Below, one piece after another: positions 38,490 through 48,184 of a DNA stretch of 64,000 nucleotides. Positions within the stretch are counted from its first letter, which is position 1; each line of letters begins with the position of its first letter. A model generated the notes under the pieces. It made no database searches. It had not been told where the DNA came from and saw only the letters and a list, made by a program, of their open reading frames with translations. The stretch spans positions 682,001 to 746,000 of the forward strand of contig CAVWPI010000004.1 in the NCBI GenBank assembly GCA_963756895.1. Direction: 5' to 3'. Both the position numbers and the translations under genes were made by a program. Source of the DNA: DASUAS01 sp963756895 (lineage in GTDB: Bacteria; Actinomycetota; Acidimicrobiia; IMCC26256; DASPTH01).

Positions 38490-39969
38490 GTGAGCGAAGC
38501 CAACGTGAGCGAACCCACGCCGAACCCCGAGCACGACGTCGTCATCATCGGTGCGGGACCGGCCGGGCTCACCGCCGCCTACATGCTCACGAAGCGGGGC
38601 GTCCGCCCGACCGTGCTCGAGTCCGATCGCGTCGTCGGCGGCATCAGCCGCACCGCGGTGCGCGACGGTTGGCGCTTCGACATCGGCGGCCACCGGTTCT
38701 TCACCAAGGTGAAGCCGGTGAACGACCTCTGGTTCGAGATCCTCGGCCCCGACGACTTCCTGCGCCGCCCGCGGATGAGCCACATCCACTACCGCGGGAA
38801 GCTCTACGACTACCCGATCAAGCCGCTGAACGCGCTCAAGAACCTCGGCCCGGTCGAGGCCGTGCTGTGCGGGTTCTCGTACCTCTGGGCGAAGGTCCGT
38901 CCGCCCAAGAACCAGGACACGCTCGAGGGCTACGTCGTGGCCAACTACGGGTGGCGGCTCTACAACCACTTCTTCAAGACCTACAACGAGAAGGTCTGGG
39001 GCGTGTCGGCGTCGGAGATCGCCGCCGACTGGGGCGCACAGCGCATCAAGGGCATGTCGCTGTTCGCGGCGGTGTGGGAGCCGATCCGAGCCAAGGTCAT
39101 CGGCAGCCGCGACAAGTCGAAGCAGGTGACCAGCCTCATCGAGGAGTTCAACTACCCCAAGTACGGCCCGGGCCAGATGTGGGAGAAGTGCACCGAGCTC
39201 GTCGACCGACGCCGGCGGCACCGTGGTGTTCGACTCGGCCGTCACCCGCATCGAGCACGCCGACGGGCGCGCCACCGCGGTCACCGCCCGCCACGAGGAC
39301 GGCACGACCACGCGGTACGACTGCACCGACGTCGTCTCGTCGATGCCGATCAGCGCGCTGCTCGAGGCGATGGACCCGCCGGTGCCGTCCGAGGTGCTCA
39401 AGGCCGCCGAGTCGCTGCGCTACCGCGACTTCATGACCGTCGCGGTCGTGGTGCCGGAGGAGTACGGGTTCCCGGACACGTGGATCTACATCCACGATCC
39501 CGAGGTCGAGGTCGGTCGCATCCAGAACTTCGCGTCCTGGTCGCCGTACCTGGTGAAGGACGGCCGCACCTGCCTCGGGCTCGAGTTCTTCGTGCAAGAG
39601 GGTGACGAGATGTGGACCAAGGCCGACGACGATCTCGTCGAACAGGCCAAGCGCGAGCTGCAGCACCTCGGCCTGGTCGATCCGGCGAAGGTCGAGATCG
39701 GCTACGTCGAGCGGACGCCGAAGGCGTACCCGTTCTACGACTGGGAGTACAAGGCCCACGTCGAGACGCTGCGCCGCTGGCTCGAGGAACACACCGCCAA
39801 CGTGTATCCCGTGGGTCGCAACGGCATGCACCGCTACAACAACCAGGACCACTCGATGTACACCGCGATGCTCAGCGTGGAGAACATCTTCGGCGCCGAC
39901 CACGACGTGTGGTCGGTGAACGTCGAGGAGGAGTACCACGAAGAGGTCGCCGACTCCTCCACGAGCTGA
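38490..39969 (+). CDS. FAD-dependent oxidoreductase of the UDP-galactopyranose mutase/protoporphyrinogen oxidase type, one frameshift
   Basis: About 492 aa; outer length 3n+1 with one break near 39212. The dinucleotide fold is DVVIIGAGPAGLTAAYMLTK, followed by VLESDRVVGGISRTAVRDGW and the second motif RFDIGGHRFFTKVKPVNDLW. The rest includes SHIHYRGKLYDYPIKPLNAL, VYPVGRNGMHRYNNQDHSMY and TAMLSVENI, as in glycan-cluster FAD proteins related to amine oxidases. GGAG lies 10 bases before the GTG at 38490; a GTG at 38442 is an alternative. It may interconvert sugar ring forms or desaturate a lipid carrier (inference). Confidence 0.8.
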
Positions 39970-39975
39970 CCGGTC

Positions 39976-41247
39976 GTGCCGACCGGGGGGGCGTCGCAGG
40001 AGATCGGGGCCGCCGGGTTCGAGGCCGGTCCCACGTTGCACTTCCCGTGCTTCGACGCGTTCCGCTTCTTCGGCATGACCATGGTGCTGCTCGTGCACGC
40101 GGGGTTCGCGACGCGACCGTGGGTACACGAGCACCTCCCCTCGTGGGCGCAGGCGTTGCTGGAGCGCATGGACGTCGGCGTCGCCATCTTCTTCGTGCTC
40201 TCGGGCTTCCTCCTGTTCCGGCCGTTCGTCGCGCGCTACCTGGGCGGGCGGCCACAGGGCAAGACGGGCACGTTCCTGCGCCGGCGGTCGCTGCGCGTGC
40301 TGCCGGGCTACTGGTTCGCGCTCACGTTCTGCGTGGTGTTCCTCGGCCAGATCCTCGGCGGCGCCAAGAACGCGTTCCTCTACTACTCGTTGCTGTTCCC
40401 GTTCGCGAGTCAGAACGTCGCGCTCGGCGGCGGCCCCGGGCAGGAGGGCAACTACGCGATCCCGCAGGCGTGGAGCCTCACGGCCGAGTACCTCTTCTAC
40501 TTCATGCTCCCCGTGCTCGCGATCCTGCTCGTCCGGTTGGGCGCGAAGAAGGCACCGCAGGTGCAGGTGCGCAACGCGCTCCTGATCTGCGGCGCGCTCT
40601 ACCTGTTCGGGCAGCTGTTCCGTCTCTACTTCCTCGTCGCCGAGCCGTCGTGGGCGCGGGTGGCGACCATCTGGGCGCCGAACTGGGTCGACTTCTTCGC
40701 CATCGGGATGGCCACCGCCACGTGGAGCGCGGCGCACCACGCGGGCATGCGCCTCCCGTCGCTCCTGCGGTTCCTCGGCGACCATCCCGCGGTGTCGTGG
40801 TGCACCGCGGCGCTGGTCGGCCTGAGCTTCGCGACGTTCTCGCCCCCCGACACCCCGGGCGTGTACGGCGCCGAGTACTGGGTGCGCTGGTTCCTGTTCG
40901 GGGTCTTCGCGTTCTTCCTGCTCGCGCCGGCGATGTTCGGTGACCAGAAGCAGGGACTCGGCCGGCGGTTCCTCGCCAGCAAGCCGCTCGTGTTGCTCGG
41001 CACCGTCTCGCTCGGCTTCTACCTGTTCCACCTCGCGGTGATGACCAACGTGCAGGAGTGGCTCGCGCCCGACGGTACGAGCAGCGTGTTCTACGGATCG
41101 CTGCCGGCGGTGTTCGCGCTCACGTTCGTCGGTGCGATCGCGCTCGCGTTCCTCAGCTACTACCTGGTCGAGAAGCCGTTCCTGCGGTTGAAGGACAAGC
41201 CGTTCTCGTCGCTGTGGCGGCGGGCCCCGGCCGAGGCGTCGTCGTGA
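39976..41247 (+). CDS. Acyltransferase 3 family membrane protein (OafA/YrhL type)
   Basis: A 423-aa intact protein with about ten membrane segments. The N-terminal helix holds DAFRFFGMTMVLLVHAGFAT (the conserved His of acyltransferase 3), then MDVGVAIFFVLSGFLLFRPF, RRRSLRVLPGYWFALTF and WSLTAEYLFYFMLPVLAILL. It ends LGFYLFHLAVMT and the cytoplasmic tail SSLWRRAPAEASS. Such enzymes O-acylate surface sugars or lipids with acetyl or other short acyl groups. The GTG start lies 6 bp after the oxidoreductase stop, and its TGA overlaps the GT2 GTG. Confidence 0.9.
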   Translation: MPTGGASQEIGAAGFEAGPTLHFPCFDAFRFFGMTMVLLVHAGFATRPWVHEHLPSWAQALLERMDVGVAIFFVLSGFLLFRPFVARYLGGRPQGKTGTFLRRRSLRVLPGYWFALTFCVVFLGQILGGAKNAFLYYSLLFPFASQNVALGGGPGQEGNYAIPQAWSLTAEYLFYFMLPVLAILLVRLGAKKAPQVQVRNALLICGALYLFGQLFRLYFLVAEPSWARVATIWAPNWVDFFAIGMATATWSAAHHAGMRLPSLLRFLGDHPAVSWCTAALVGLSFATFSPPDTPGVYGAEYWVRWFLFGVFAFFLLAPAMFGDQKQGLGRRFLASKPLVLLGTVSLGFYLFHLAVMTNVQEWLAPDGTSSVFYGSLPAVFALTFVGAIALAFLSYYLVEKPFLRLKDKPFSSLWRRAPAEASS

Positions 41248-42005
41248 GTGCACGTCCGCTCGTCGTCATCCCCGCGTACAACGAGGAGGAATCGCTGCCG
41301 GCAGTGCTCAAGGAGCTCGCCGAGCAGACGCCCGACTACGACGTGCTCGTCGTGTCCGACGGCTCCCGCGACCGCACCGTCGAGCTCGCCACCGCCGCGG
41401 GTGTGCATGTCGCCGTGCTCCCGTTCAACATCGGGATCGGTGGCGCGTTGCGCACCGGGTTCGCGTACGCGGTGCGTCACGGCTACGAGCGCGCGGTGCA
41501 GTTCGATGCCGACGGCCAACACGATCCCCTTGCCGTACAGGCGCTGCTCGACGGCCTCGACCGCGGCGCCGACATGGTGATCGGGAGTCGCTTCACCGAG
41601 GGCGGTGCGGTCACCTATTCGGTGAGCGGGGTCCGCCGTCGGGCCATGCGGGTGCTGCAGTGGTTGGTGAAGGTGCTGGTGCGCCAGCGCTTCACCGACA
41701 CCAGTTCGGGCTTCCGCGCGTTCTCGCGCCCGATGCTCGAGTACTTCGCCCAGAACTACCCGGTGGAGTACATGGACTCGGTCGAGGCGCTGGTGCAGGC
41801 CTGCAACGCGGGTTTCCGGGTCGACGAGGTGCCCGCGAACATGCGCGGGCGCACCGGCGGCGCGCCGAGCACCCGCAACTTCAAGCTCGTCTACTACTAC
41901 GTGCGGCTGCTCATCGTGCTCCTCGCGTCGACGACCAGTCGCGGGCAGCGGGCCCGTCGCACCGCGAGCCGTGACGAAGACCGAGACGACGAGCAGATCC
42001 CGTGA
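41244..42005 (+). CDS. Family 2 glycosyltransferase (polyprenyl-phosphate mannose/glucose synthase type)
   Basis: A 253-aa intact GT-A enzyme. It starts LVVIPAYNEEESLPAVLKEL, has VVSDGSRDRTVELATAAGVH, FNIGIGGALRTGFAYAVRHG, the metal-binding QFDADGQHDP and GSRFTEGGAVTYSVSGVRRR, and ends in a cytoplasmic basic tail with no added membrane domain. This form makes polyprenyl-phosphate sugars, which would be the donors for the many GT-C enzymes nearby. The GTG overlaps the upstream stop and the TGA overlaps the DUF2304 GTG. Confidence 0.9.
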   Translation: MSARPLVVIPAYNEEESLPAVLKELAEQTPDYDVLVVSDGSRDRTVELATAAGVHVAVLPFNIGIGGALRTGFAYAVRHGYERAVQFDADGQHDPLAVQALLDGLDRGADMVIGSRFTEGGAVTYSVSGVRRRAMRVLQWLVKVLVRQRFTDTSSGFRAFSRPMLEYFAQNYPVEYMDSVEALVQACNAGFRVDEVPANMRGRTGGAPSTRNFKLVYYYVRLLIVLLASTTSRGQRARRTASRDEDRDDEQIP

Positions 42006-42367
42006 GCACCGCTGCTCACGTCCTCATCATCGTGCTGGCGGCCGCGGTGATCGCGTTCATCGTGCACCTCGTGCGGAGCCGACGACTGCGGGCCAAGTAC
42101 TCGGTGCTCTGGCTCACCATCGGCCTCGGGCTGGCGATCCTCGCCATCTTCCCCGACCTGCTGGTGTGGCTCTCCGACCTCTTCGGGATCGGGTACCCGC
42201 CGGCCACGTTCATGCTGCTCGCGCTCAGCTTCCTGCTGGTGCTCGTGCTCCACTTCTCCTGGGAGCTGTCGCGCCTCGAGGATCGCACCCGGGCCCTGGC
42301 CGAGGAGCACGCACTGCTGCGGGGCGAGATCGAGGAGCGCCTCGGCCCTCGCGACGCCACTCCCTGA
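42002..42367 (+). CDS. DUF2304 family small membrane protein
   Basis: A 121-aa protein with three hydrophobic segments (AAHVLIIVLAAAVIAFIVHL; YSVLWLTIGLGLAILAIFPD; FMLLALSFLLVLVLHFSWEL) and a C-terminal coiled coil (SRLEDRTRALAEEHALLRGE). DUF2304 proteins typically follow polyprenyl-phosphate glycosyltransferase genes, as here with a 4-bp overlap, and are thought to be their membrane partners (inference from context). A strong bidirectional terminator follows 2 bp after the gene. Confidence 0.87.
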   Translation: MSTAAHVLIIVLAAAVIAFIVHLVRSRRLRAKYSVLWLTIGLGLAILAIFPDLLVWLSDLFGIGYPPATFMLLALSFLLVLVLHFSWELSRLEDRTRALAEEHALLRGEIEERLGPRDATP

Positions 42368-42368
42368 T

Positions 42369-42419
42369 CGTTCTGGCGCCCCTGCAGGGCGTACGTCGCC
42401 GTAGAGGGGCGCCAGAACG
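42369..42419. terminator. Bidirectional terminator hairpin
   Basis: Perfect 15-bp inverted repeat, CGTTCTGGCGCCCCT (42369-42383) and AGGGGCGCCAGAACG (42405-42419), with a 21-nt loop. It lies exactly between the convergent DUF2304 and VOC genes and touches the VOC stop codon. Confidence 0.75.
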
Positions 42420-42854
42420 TCAGGCGGCGCCGAAGTCGGGCAGGGTCAACGACCCGTCCGGCTCCAGGGCGAACCCGGGGTTCCACGCGATCTCCCAGAC
42501 GTGCCCGTCGGGGTCGCGGAAGAACCCGGCGTAGCCGCCGTAGGACGTGTCGCGCGGCGAGGTGGCGATCTCGGCCCCCGCGTCGGCGGCCTGGTCGACG
42601 ATCCGGTCGACCTCCTCGCGGGAGCGGACGTTGTGCGCGAGCGTCATCCCCCCGAAGCCACTGGCGCCGTCGTCGGGAACGCCGGCATCGGCGGCGACCT
42701 TGGCGCGGCCCCACAGCACGAACGCCAGCCCGCCGGCCTGGAAGAACACGGTCTCCTCGACCTCCTGGCCCCGCCACCCGAGTTGCTCGTAGAACGCGCG
42801 CGACCGCGCGAGGTCGGTGACGCCCAGCGTCACCAGGCTCACCCGTTGCTCCAT
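42420..42854 (-). CDS. VOC family (glyoxalase/bleomycin-resistance fold) protein
   Basis: A 144-aa protein with two beta-alpha-beta-beta-beta repeats: VSLVTLGVTDLARSRAFYEQ and GMTLAHNVRSREEVDRIVDQ, then GFFRDPDGHVWEIAWNPGF, where the Asp/His/Glu are typical metal-site positions. Usually a small metal-dependent lyase, dioxygenase or binding protein; the substrate is unknown. It is convergent with the polysaccharide genes and probably unrelated to them. Confidence 0.88.
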   Translation of the reverse strand: MEQRVSLVTLGVTDLARSRAFYEQLGWRGQEVEETVFFQAGGLAFVLWGRAKVAADAGVPDDGASGFGGMTLAHNVRSREEVDRIVDQAADAGAEIATSPRDTSYGGYAGFFRDPDGHVWEIAWNPGFALEPDGSLTLPDFGAA

Positions 42855-42858
42855 CGAA

Positions 42859-43587
42859 TCAGTGTTCCGCGCGAGCGGTGACGATCAAACCGTCGGCTGC
42901 GTACGGGCGGCCGAGCCGGGCGAGGAGCCGTTCCAGGCCGAGCACGGCCCGCGCCCCCGTGGTGAGGACGCGGCTGCGGGCGTCGGTCGCCGCCGACTTC
43001 ACCTGCTGGAGGTACACCGCATGCTCGACCGGCTCCCAACCGTGACGCCGGAGCATGGTGTCGAGGGTCGTACAGGTGTAGAGGGCGATGTGGTCCGGGT
43101 GGTTGACCTCGTAGTTCCCGAGGAGTGCCGCCGCGTTCACGAGCCCCGCGGCGTTCGGCGTGGTGACGACGAGCAGCCCGCCGGGAGCGACCAACGCGTG
43201 CAGGCCGTCGAGGAACCGACCCGGATCGTCGAGGTGTTCGATCACCTCGCCTGCCACCACGACGTCGGCGGGCGCGATCCCGACGGCGCGTACGGCGTCG
43301 ACGTCGCGGCAGTCGACTGCGTACGCCTCGTACCCCCGCGTGCGTGCGTCGGCGACACCTGCCTCGTCGAGATCGAGGCCCACGAGCTCCGACGCGACGC
43401 CCGCGAGGTGCTCGTGGAGCCAAGCTCCCGACTGCTCGTTGAGCTGCTGACAGCCCGCGTCGACGAAGCCGACGTGGACGACGCGGCGGTTGTGGGACAC
43501 CTCGCGCAGGTACGCGAAGCGATCGACGAGCGACGCCGGTGGCAGGCGGTGCACCATCTCGAGCTGCGAGAAGTCGCGGTCAGACAT
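42859..43587 (-). CDS. Class I SAM-dependent methyltransferase
   Basis: A 242-aa intact protein. After EVSHNRRVVHVGFVDAGCQQ (a variant motif I) comes LVGLDLDEAGVADARTRGYE, AYAVDCRDVDAV, then VVAGEVIEHLDDPGRFLDGL and VVTTPNAAGLVNAAALLG, the Ubi/WcaG-like methyltransferase signature. Its start overlaps the deacetylase stop by 8 bp, so it is likely to modify the same surface glycan or its precursor. It is the last gene of the minus-strand run from 48085 apart from the VOC gene. Confidence 0.88.
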   Translation of the reverse strand: MSDRDFSQLEMVHRLPPASLVDRFAYLREVSHNRRVVHVGFVDAGCQQLNEQSGAWLHEHLAGVASELVGLDLDEAGVADARTRGYEAYAVDCRDVDAVRAVGIAPADVVVAGEVIEHLDDPGRFLDGLHALVAPGGLLVVTTPNAAGLVNAAALLGNYEVNHPDHIALYTCTTLDTMLRRHGWEPVEHAVYLQQVKSAATDARSRVLTTGARAVLGLERLLARLGRPYAADGLIVTARAEH

Positions 43588-44389
43588 CGCTGGCAGTCAC
43601 CTCGTGCAGACGTTCGGCGAGCGGAGGACCGGCCCGGCCCCGGAGCACGCTCTCGACCTTGGCGAACGCGCGCCGCCGGTTGTACCAGAGCAGCCGGCTG
43701 CCCCACCGACCGGCGTCGGGCACCACCCAGAACTCCTCGTCGGGATCGAAGTCGTAGGGATGGCAGTAGATCCAGAGCAGCTGACCCCGACCGACGCTGC
43801 GCCGTGCCGTGGTCGACGCCGCGCCCGGGATGGCGCGCAGGTAGACGCCGCCGAGGTAGGGGAGCCCGAGGCCCTTCACCCGGACCACCGGGCACGGGAG
43901 CTCGACCAGCCCGTTGGGCCAGCGGAACGGGGTGGTGGGGAGCGTCGGGTCGCCGAAGAGGGGGCTGCGGGCGGGGAGGACGCTCGACGAGTAGGTGAAG
44001 CCGGTGTCGGCGAGGACGTCGACCGCCCACCGCGACTCGGGCACCAGCGAGAACGTCGGCGCGCGGAAACCGAGCACGGACGCACCGGTGAGCTCCTCGA
44101 GCAGGTCCTTGCCCCGCCGCACGTCGGCGCGGAAAGCGTCGGCGGTGAGCTCGGTGAGCGGCTGGTGACGCCAACCGTGGAGACCCACTTCGTGGCCGCG
44201 CGCCGCGACCTCGCGCACGAGCTCGGGGTGCGCCTGCGCGGTCTCGCCGACGACGAAGAACGTGCCCCGCACCTCGCGCGCGTCGAGGAAGTCGAGCACC
44301 TCGTGGGTCAACGCCGGATACCGCTCGGGCGCGTCGGCCGATGGCCGATGGTCCTCGAGGTCGAGCGTGAACGTGACCTGATCGGACAT
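43580..44389 (-). CDS. Polysaccharide deacetylase (NodB domain, XrtA-locus type)
   Basis: A 269-aa intact protein. It starts MSDQVTFTLDLEDHRPSADA (motif 1 with LDLEDH), then FLDAREVRGTFFVVGETAQA, GHEVGLHGWRHQPLTELTAD (motif 2 HxxxH), LGFRAPTFSLVPESRWAVDV (motif 3) and LLWIYCHPYDFDP. This form, with 'DLEDH' and 'HPYDFDP', is found in exopolysaccharide clusters including XrtA/PEP-CTERM loci. It would remove N-acetyl groups from glycan hexosamines. The ATG overlaps the stop of the GNAT gene. Confidence 0.87.
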   Translation of the reverse strand: MSDQVTFTLDLEDHRPSADAPERYPALTHEVLDFLDAREVRGTFFVVGETAQAHPELVREVAARGHEVGLHGWRHQPLTELTADAFRADVRRGKDLLEELTGASVLGFRAPTFSLVPESRWAVDVLADTGFTYSSSVLPARSPLFGDPTLPTTPFRWPNGLVELPCPVVRVKGLGLPYLGGVYLRAIPGAASTTARRSVGRGQLLWIYCHPYDFDPDEEFWVVPDAGRWGSRLLWYNRRRAFAKVESVLRGRAGPPLAERLHEVTASDV

Positions 44390-45315
44390 CAGTACGCGTC
44401 CATGTCGAGGAACTCGAACGTCTCGAGGGCCAGCGCGTCCTGGTCGATCGCGGGCGAGAGCGAACGGAGGATCAGGTGGAGTGGCGACGGCTGCAGCGTC
44501 CGGGGCGGTTGGATCCCGCGCACGTGCACGCGAGCGTTGAAGCCGGCGTACACCGCGTAGGGCGCGCGGTGGAAGCGGCATGCCGCCGCGATCGCCCGCT
44601 CGGGACGCGCCGGCGCGTCTCCGCGAACGAGCAGCTTGAGGAGCACGACGGCCCGCACGCCGAAACGGGTGTCGGTGGTGGTCACCGCGACGAGGTCGTC
44701 GCTGGCGTGCAGCGCGTACCGGGTGCTCGGGCAGGCCAACCGCCACCGCAGGTGCTCGGTGGTGTACGAGTTGGTCCACTGCCCGACGGTGAAGTCGTCG
44801 AGCCCGGCAGTCAGCTCCGCGAAGCGGTCGCTGTCGAGCAGCTCGGCATCGACCGGGTGGCTGGTGACGCCGCTGCCCGTGTGCATCGGCACGCACAGCT
44901 TCACCGGCAGCGGCCCCGGGGTCTTCCACCCCATGTACTTGGTGACCGCACCGATCGACTTGTCGTTGCACACGCCCGACGAGAATTGCCAGCCGGCGGC
45001 CGACGCCTCCTCGTAGATCTCGGCCCCGAGCTCGCGGAAGTAGCCCTTGCGCTGCGTGCCCGAGCGGGTCACCGCGTGCAGCGAGAACGCCGCCGGCACG
45101 ACGCCGTCGGGCCCGCGGTAGCGCTGGGGGATGAGCGCGTAGTGCGCCACCCGCACGTCGTCCTCGTCGACGCCACGCTGGATGGCGGGTCCGTAGGGGT
45201 TCTCGTCGTAGAGCCAGTGCAAGTAGCGCTCGTCGACGTAGCGCGCCGCCGGCAGCTCTGCTCGGAGCAGGTCGGTGTTGCGCCGATTGTCGAGCGCGCG
45301 ATCGGTCGGCATCAC
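44389..45315 (-). CDS. GNAT-family N-acyltransferase-like protein
   Basis: A 308-aa intact protein with a double GNAT-like layout: RYVDERYLHWLYDENPYGPA, VPAAFSLHAVTRSGTQRKGY and FRELGAEIYEEASAAGWQFS, then SIGAVTKYMGWKTPGPLPVK. This is typical of GNAT proteins in polysaccharide clusters. It may acylate an amino sugar freed by the neighbouring deacetylase (inference). GTG at 45315 overlaps the upstream TGA; an in-frame ATG follows at 45312. Confidence 0.8.
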   Translation of the reverse strand: MMPTDRALDNRRNTDLLRAELPAARYVDERYLHWLYDENPYGPAIQRGVDEDDVRVAHYALIPQRYRGPDGVVPAAFSLHAVTRSGTQRKGYFRELGAEIYEEASAAGWQFSSGVCNDKSIGAVTKYMGWKTPGPLPVKLCVPMHTGSGVTSHPVDAELLDSDRFAELTAGLDDFTVGQWTNSYTTEHLRWRLACPSTRYALHASDDLVAVTTTDTRFGVRAVVLLKLLVRGDAPARPERAIAAACRFHRAPYAVYAGFNARVHVRGIQPPRTLQPSPLHLILRSLSPAIDQDALALETFEFLDMDAY

Positions 45316-46709
45316 TCCGGGAGGCTACTGCTGCCTTGGTGCGCTTCGACGGTGGCGGGCGTGGTCGCGTCAGGCATCGGCGGCTCGCTCGGTGTGCTTG
45401 TGCGCACGCGTCCCGACGCGTCGTGCTCGTCATCGGGTGCGTTCGCCCGCCACCGGAAGAACGCGTCGATCGCGACCGCGCTGAGCAACGGCATCACCAC
45501 GTCGACCGGCGCGCGGTAGCGCGTGATGCCGAAGCTCAGGGCCACGGTGATCGTCACCGAGAGCGCGATGGCGAAGTACGGGAAGATGGGGATGCGGCGT
45601 CGCCGCAGCACGACCAAGCCCGCGATCGACAGCACCAACATCGCGTAGTACGCGGCCAGCACCGCCCAGCTCTCGGCGGTGCCGCGTCGCTCGTAGAACG
45701 CGTCGAGCTCGACGTTCTGCGACGGCCGGAAGACACTCCACACCCTCCCGACCCGGGCGGCGACGACGACGGGAAGGCGGCTGAGGTGGTCGCGGAGGTA
45801 GTCGGTGCCCTGCTTGCGAGCGCGGAGGTCGACGACCGACTCCTCGGTCTTTGCCGTGTACTTCTCGAAGCCGCAGTCGGCACTCCAGTAGCCGAGGAGC
45901 TCGCCGGAGTACGTGCGGTCGCAGTTGCCGTAGGCGAGAACGAGTCCGAACCCGGTGCCGAGGTACGTGGGTTCATCGAAGGTCGTGAGGTTGCGCACCA
46001 CCCACGGACCGACCAGGAGCGCACCGATCACCGCCATCACGCCGAGGTACTTGGCGCGGTCGCGCCAGGCCAGGCCGTGCTTCAGCAGCACCGTCGGCAC
46101 CGCGAGCAGCACGAACAGGATCGGTCCCTCGGAGCGGGTGAGCGACGCGAGACCGAGCGCCAGCGCGAGTCCGATGGCGGCGCTGAGTCGCGGCCGATCC
46201 CAGAACGAGTACAGCGCGAGGAGCGCGACCACCAGCAGGAAGCAATAGAGGGTCTCGAGGCCGAGCACGGAGTCGTTCACCCACAACGCCGGTGCGACTG
46301 CGGCGATGCCAGCCGTGATCAGACCGACGCGATTGCCGGCGATGGCGCGCCCGAGCATGCCGAGCAGGAACACGGTCGCCGCGCCGAGCAGCGACGTCAT
46401 CACGCGCTGCGAGAGCATGCTGTCGATCCCGAAGCGAGCCGGGATCGCGAGGAGAGAGGTGTACAGCGGTGGGTGGAGCGCGGTGTCGACGACCCGGTGC
46501 TGCGAGCCCGTGCCGTAGAACGCGAACGGGTTGATGAAGCCCCAGCCGTCGGCCACCAGGCGCGCCTGCAGGTGGTAGAAGACCTGATCGGACAGCTTGA
46601 CGCCGCGGACGCGCGGCTCGGCGACCGCGGCCGAGTACACGACGCGTCCGACGGCGGCGACCACCGTGATCACCGACAGGCGGACGAGGAAGCGGCGCCG
46701 TTCGGTCAC
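45312..46709 (-). CDS. GT39/ArnT-like membrane glycosyltransferase
   Basis: A 465-aa intact GT-C enzyme. It has an N-terminal helix, then GVKLSDQVFYHLQARLVADG (acidic loop) and VVDTALHPPLYTSLLAIPAR (the 'HPPLY' motif), APALWVNDSVLGLETLYCFL, VGPWVVRNLTTFDEPTYLGT and about ten further membrane helices. It has the same architecture as the genes at 22656 and 46706. The GTG start overlaps the upstream gene's stop. A likely polyprenyl-phosphate-dependent sugar transferase for the surface glycan. Confidence 0.9.
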   Translation of the reverse strand: MTERRRFLVRLSVITVVAAVGRVVYSAAVAEPRVRGVKLSDQVFYHLQARLVADGWGFINPFAFYGTGSQHRVVDTALHPPLYTSLLAIPARFGIDSMLSQRVMTSLLGAATVFLLGMLGRAIAGNRVGLITAGIAAVAPALWVNDSVLGLETLYCFLLVVALLALYSFWDRPRLSAAIGLALALGLASLTRSEGPILFVLLAVPTVLLKHGLAWRDRAKYLGVMAVIGALLVGPWVVRNLTTFDEPTYLGTGFGLVLAYGNCDRTYSGELLGYWSADCGFEKYTAKTEESVVDLRARKQGTDYLRDHLSRLPVVVAARVGRVWSVFRPSQNVELDAFYERRGTAESWAVLAAYYAMLVLSIAGLVVLRRRRIPIFPYFAIALSVTITVALSFGITRYRAPVDVVMPLLSAVAIDAFFRWRANAPDDEHDASGRVRTSTPSEPPMPDATTPATVEAHQGSSSLPE

Positions 46710-48085
46710 GAGGTGGTCGGTGCACCTGCCGGTGCCCGCGCGCCCCGCTCCGCCAGCGCGTCCAGCACGCGGCGATGCCGATGGCCGCGGCGGCGACGAT
46801 CACGACCTCCGACGGCGCCCGGTAGCGCGTGACCCCGAAGGTCACCGCGGCCGCGAAGGTGGTCGTGAGGAGGATCGCCAACATCGGGATGATCGGGATA
46901 CGACGACGTCGCATGAGCACGAGGCCGTAGATGCCGAAGGGCACGAGCGCGTAGTACATGAACAGACCGATCCAGGACGCGGCACGGCCTCGACCCTCGA
47001 TCCACCAGTCGAAGGCGGTGGTCTGGCCGGGCTTGAACAGCCCCCAGACCCGGCCGATGCGCGCGGCAGCCACCAGCGGGAGCCGCTTGATGTGGTCCTT
47101 CGTGTACTCGATCGCCTGGCGCCGCGGCTCGGCGTCGCGTTGGGACTCGTCTTGACCCACCGGCGGCCACGGTCCCTGGAAGCAGTTCGAGTAGTACCCG
47201 ATGAGGTTCCCGTACCACACCGCGTCGCAGCTCGCCGCCGACAGGACGGCGCCCTGGCCGGCCGTGATGGTGACGGGTTCCGTGAAGCGGGTGAGGTTGT
47301 AGACGACCCACGGCCCCAGCACGATCGCACCGGCCAGGCCGGCGATCACGAGGAGCTTGAAGCGTCGCCCCCAGTCGACGTCACGCACGAGCAGCGCCAG
47401 GGGGAGGACGACGAGCGGGAACAACAGGACGAGCTCGCTGCGGGTCAACGTCGCGAAGGAGCACGCCGCGCCCATCAACACCGCGTTGCGGAGTCGCGGC
47501 TCGCGCCAGAACAGGTAGATCGCGCTCAGCGCCACCACCGTGGCGAAGATCACCGCGGTCTCCGACATCACCATGCCGTCGCTGATCCAGATCTGCGGGT
47601 AGACCGCGGTGATGGCTGCGGCCACGATGCCGGCGGTGTTCCCCGCGAGCTTGCGCACGAAGAGACCGATCACGACGATCGTCGCGGTGCCGAGCATCGA
47701 CGACGCCAGACGGTGCGCGGTCACGCCGTCGAGCCCGATGGCCGACCAGAGCGCGAGGTAGGTGCTGTACACGGGCGGGTGGCCGGCGCTCGGGATGTCC
47801 CGGCCGTAGAACAGCCAGTGCGCCGGGTCGATGAACCAGTGGCCCTTCGCCAAGGCGTTCGCCTGGTAGTGGTAGTAGAGCGCGTCGCCCCAGAGGCGAT
47901 ATCCGTGGTACCCGGGTGTGTTCGTGGTGGGGCGCCACCAGAGAACGTTGAGGATGCGCACCACGAACCCCACCGCGGTCGCGGCGCCGAGCCACACCGC
48001 GAAGCGCGAAACCGGGCGCGGGGGCGTCGAGGGCGGGCGGCGGCGCGCCGGTTCGGACCGGTCCGGCCGTCGTGGTCGTGGTCAA
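46706..48085 (-). CDS. GT39/ArnT-like membrane glycosyltransferase, frameshifted at both ends
   Basis: About 458 aa as a composite. The main body is intact: WGDALYYHYQANALAKGHWF, PSAGHPPVYSTYLALWSAIG, QIWISDGMVMSETAVIFATV, LGPWVVYNLTRFTEPVTITA and LVLMRRRRIPIIPMLAILLT. A shift near 48005 separates the N-terminal TTG-started piece (TTTTTAGPVRTGAPPPALDA), and a CG dinucleotide gain near 46745 hides the true end APAGAPTTS. A TAGCGT box at 48157-48162 (minus strand) is a possible promoter. It is a close paralogue of the next gene, coupled by a 4-bp overlap. Confidence 0.82.
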
Positions 48086-48184
48086 GCGCTTCCCCGGAGG
48101 TCGCTGCCGGCGCGAGTGGACACGTCAGAAGATCGCCGCCGGCCGTCCACGCGCCAACGCTAGTCAAGGGAAGGTTCCCGGTCG

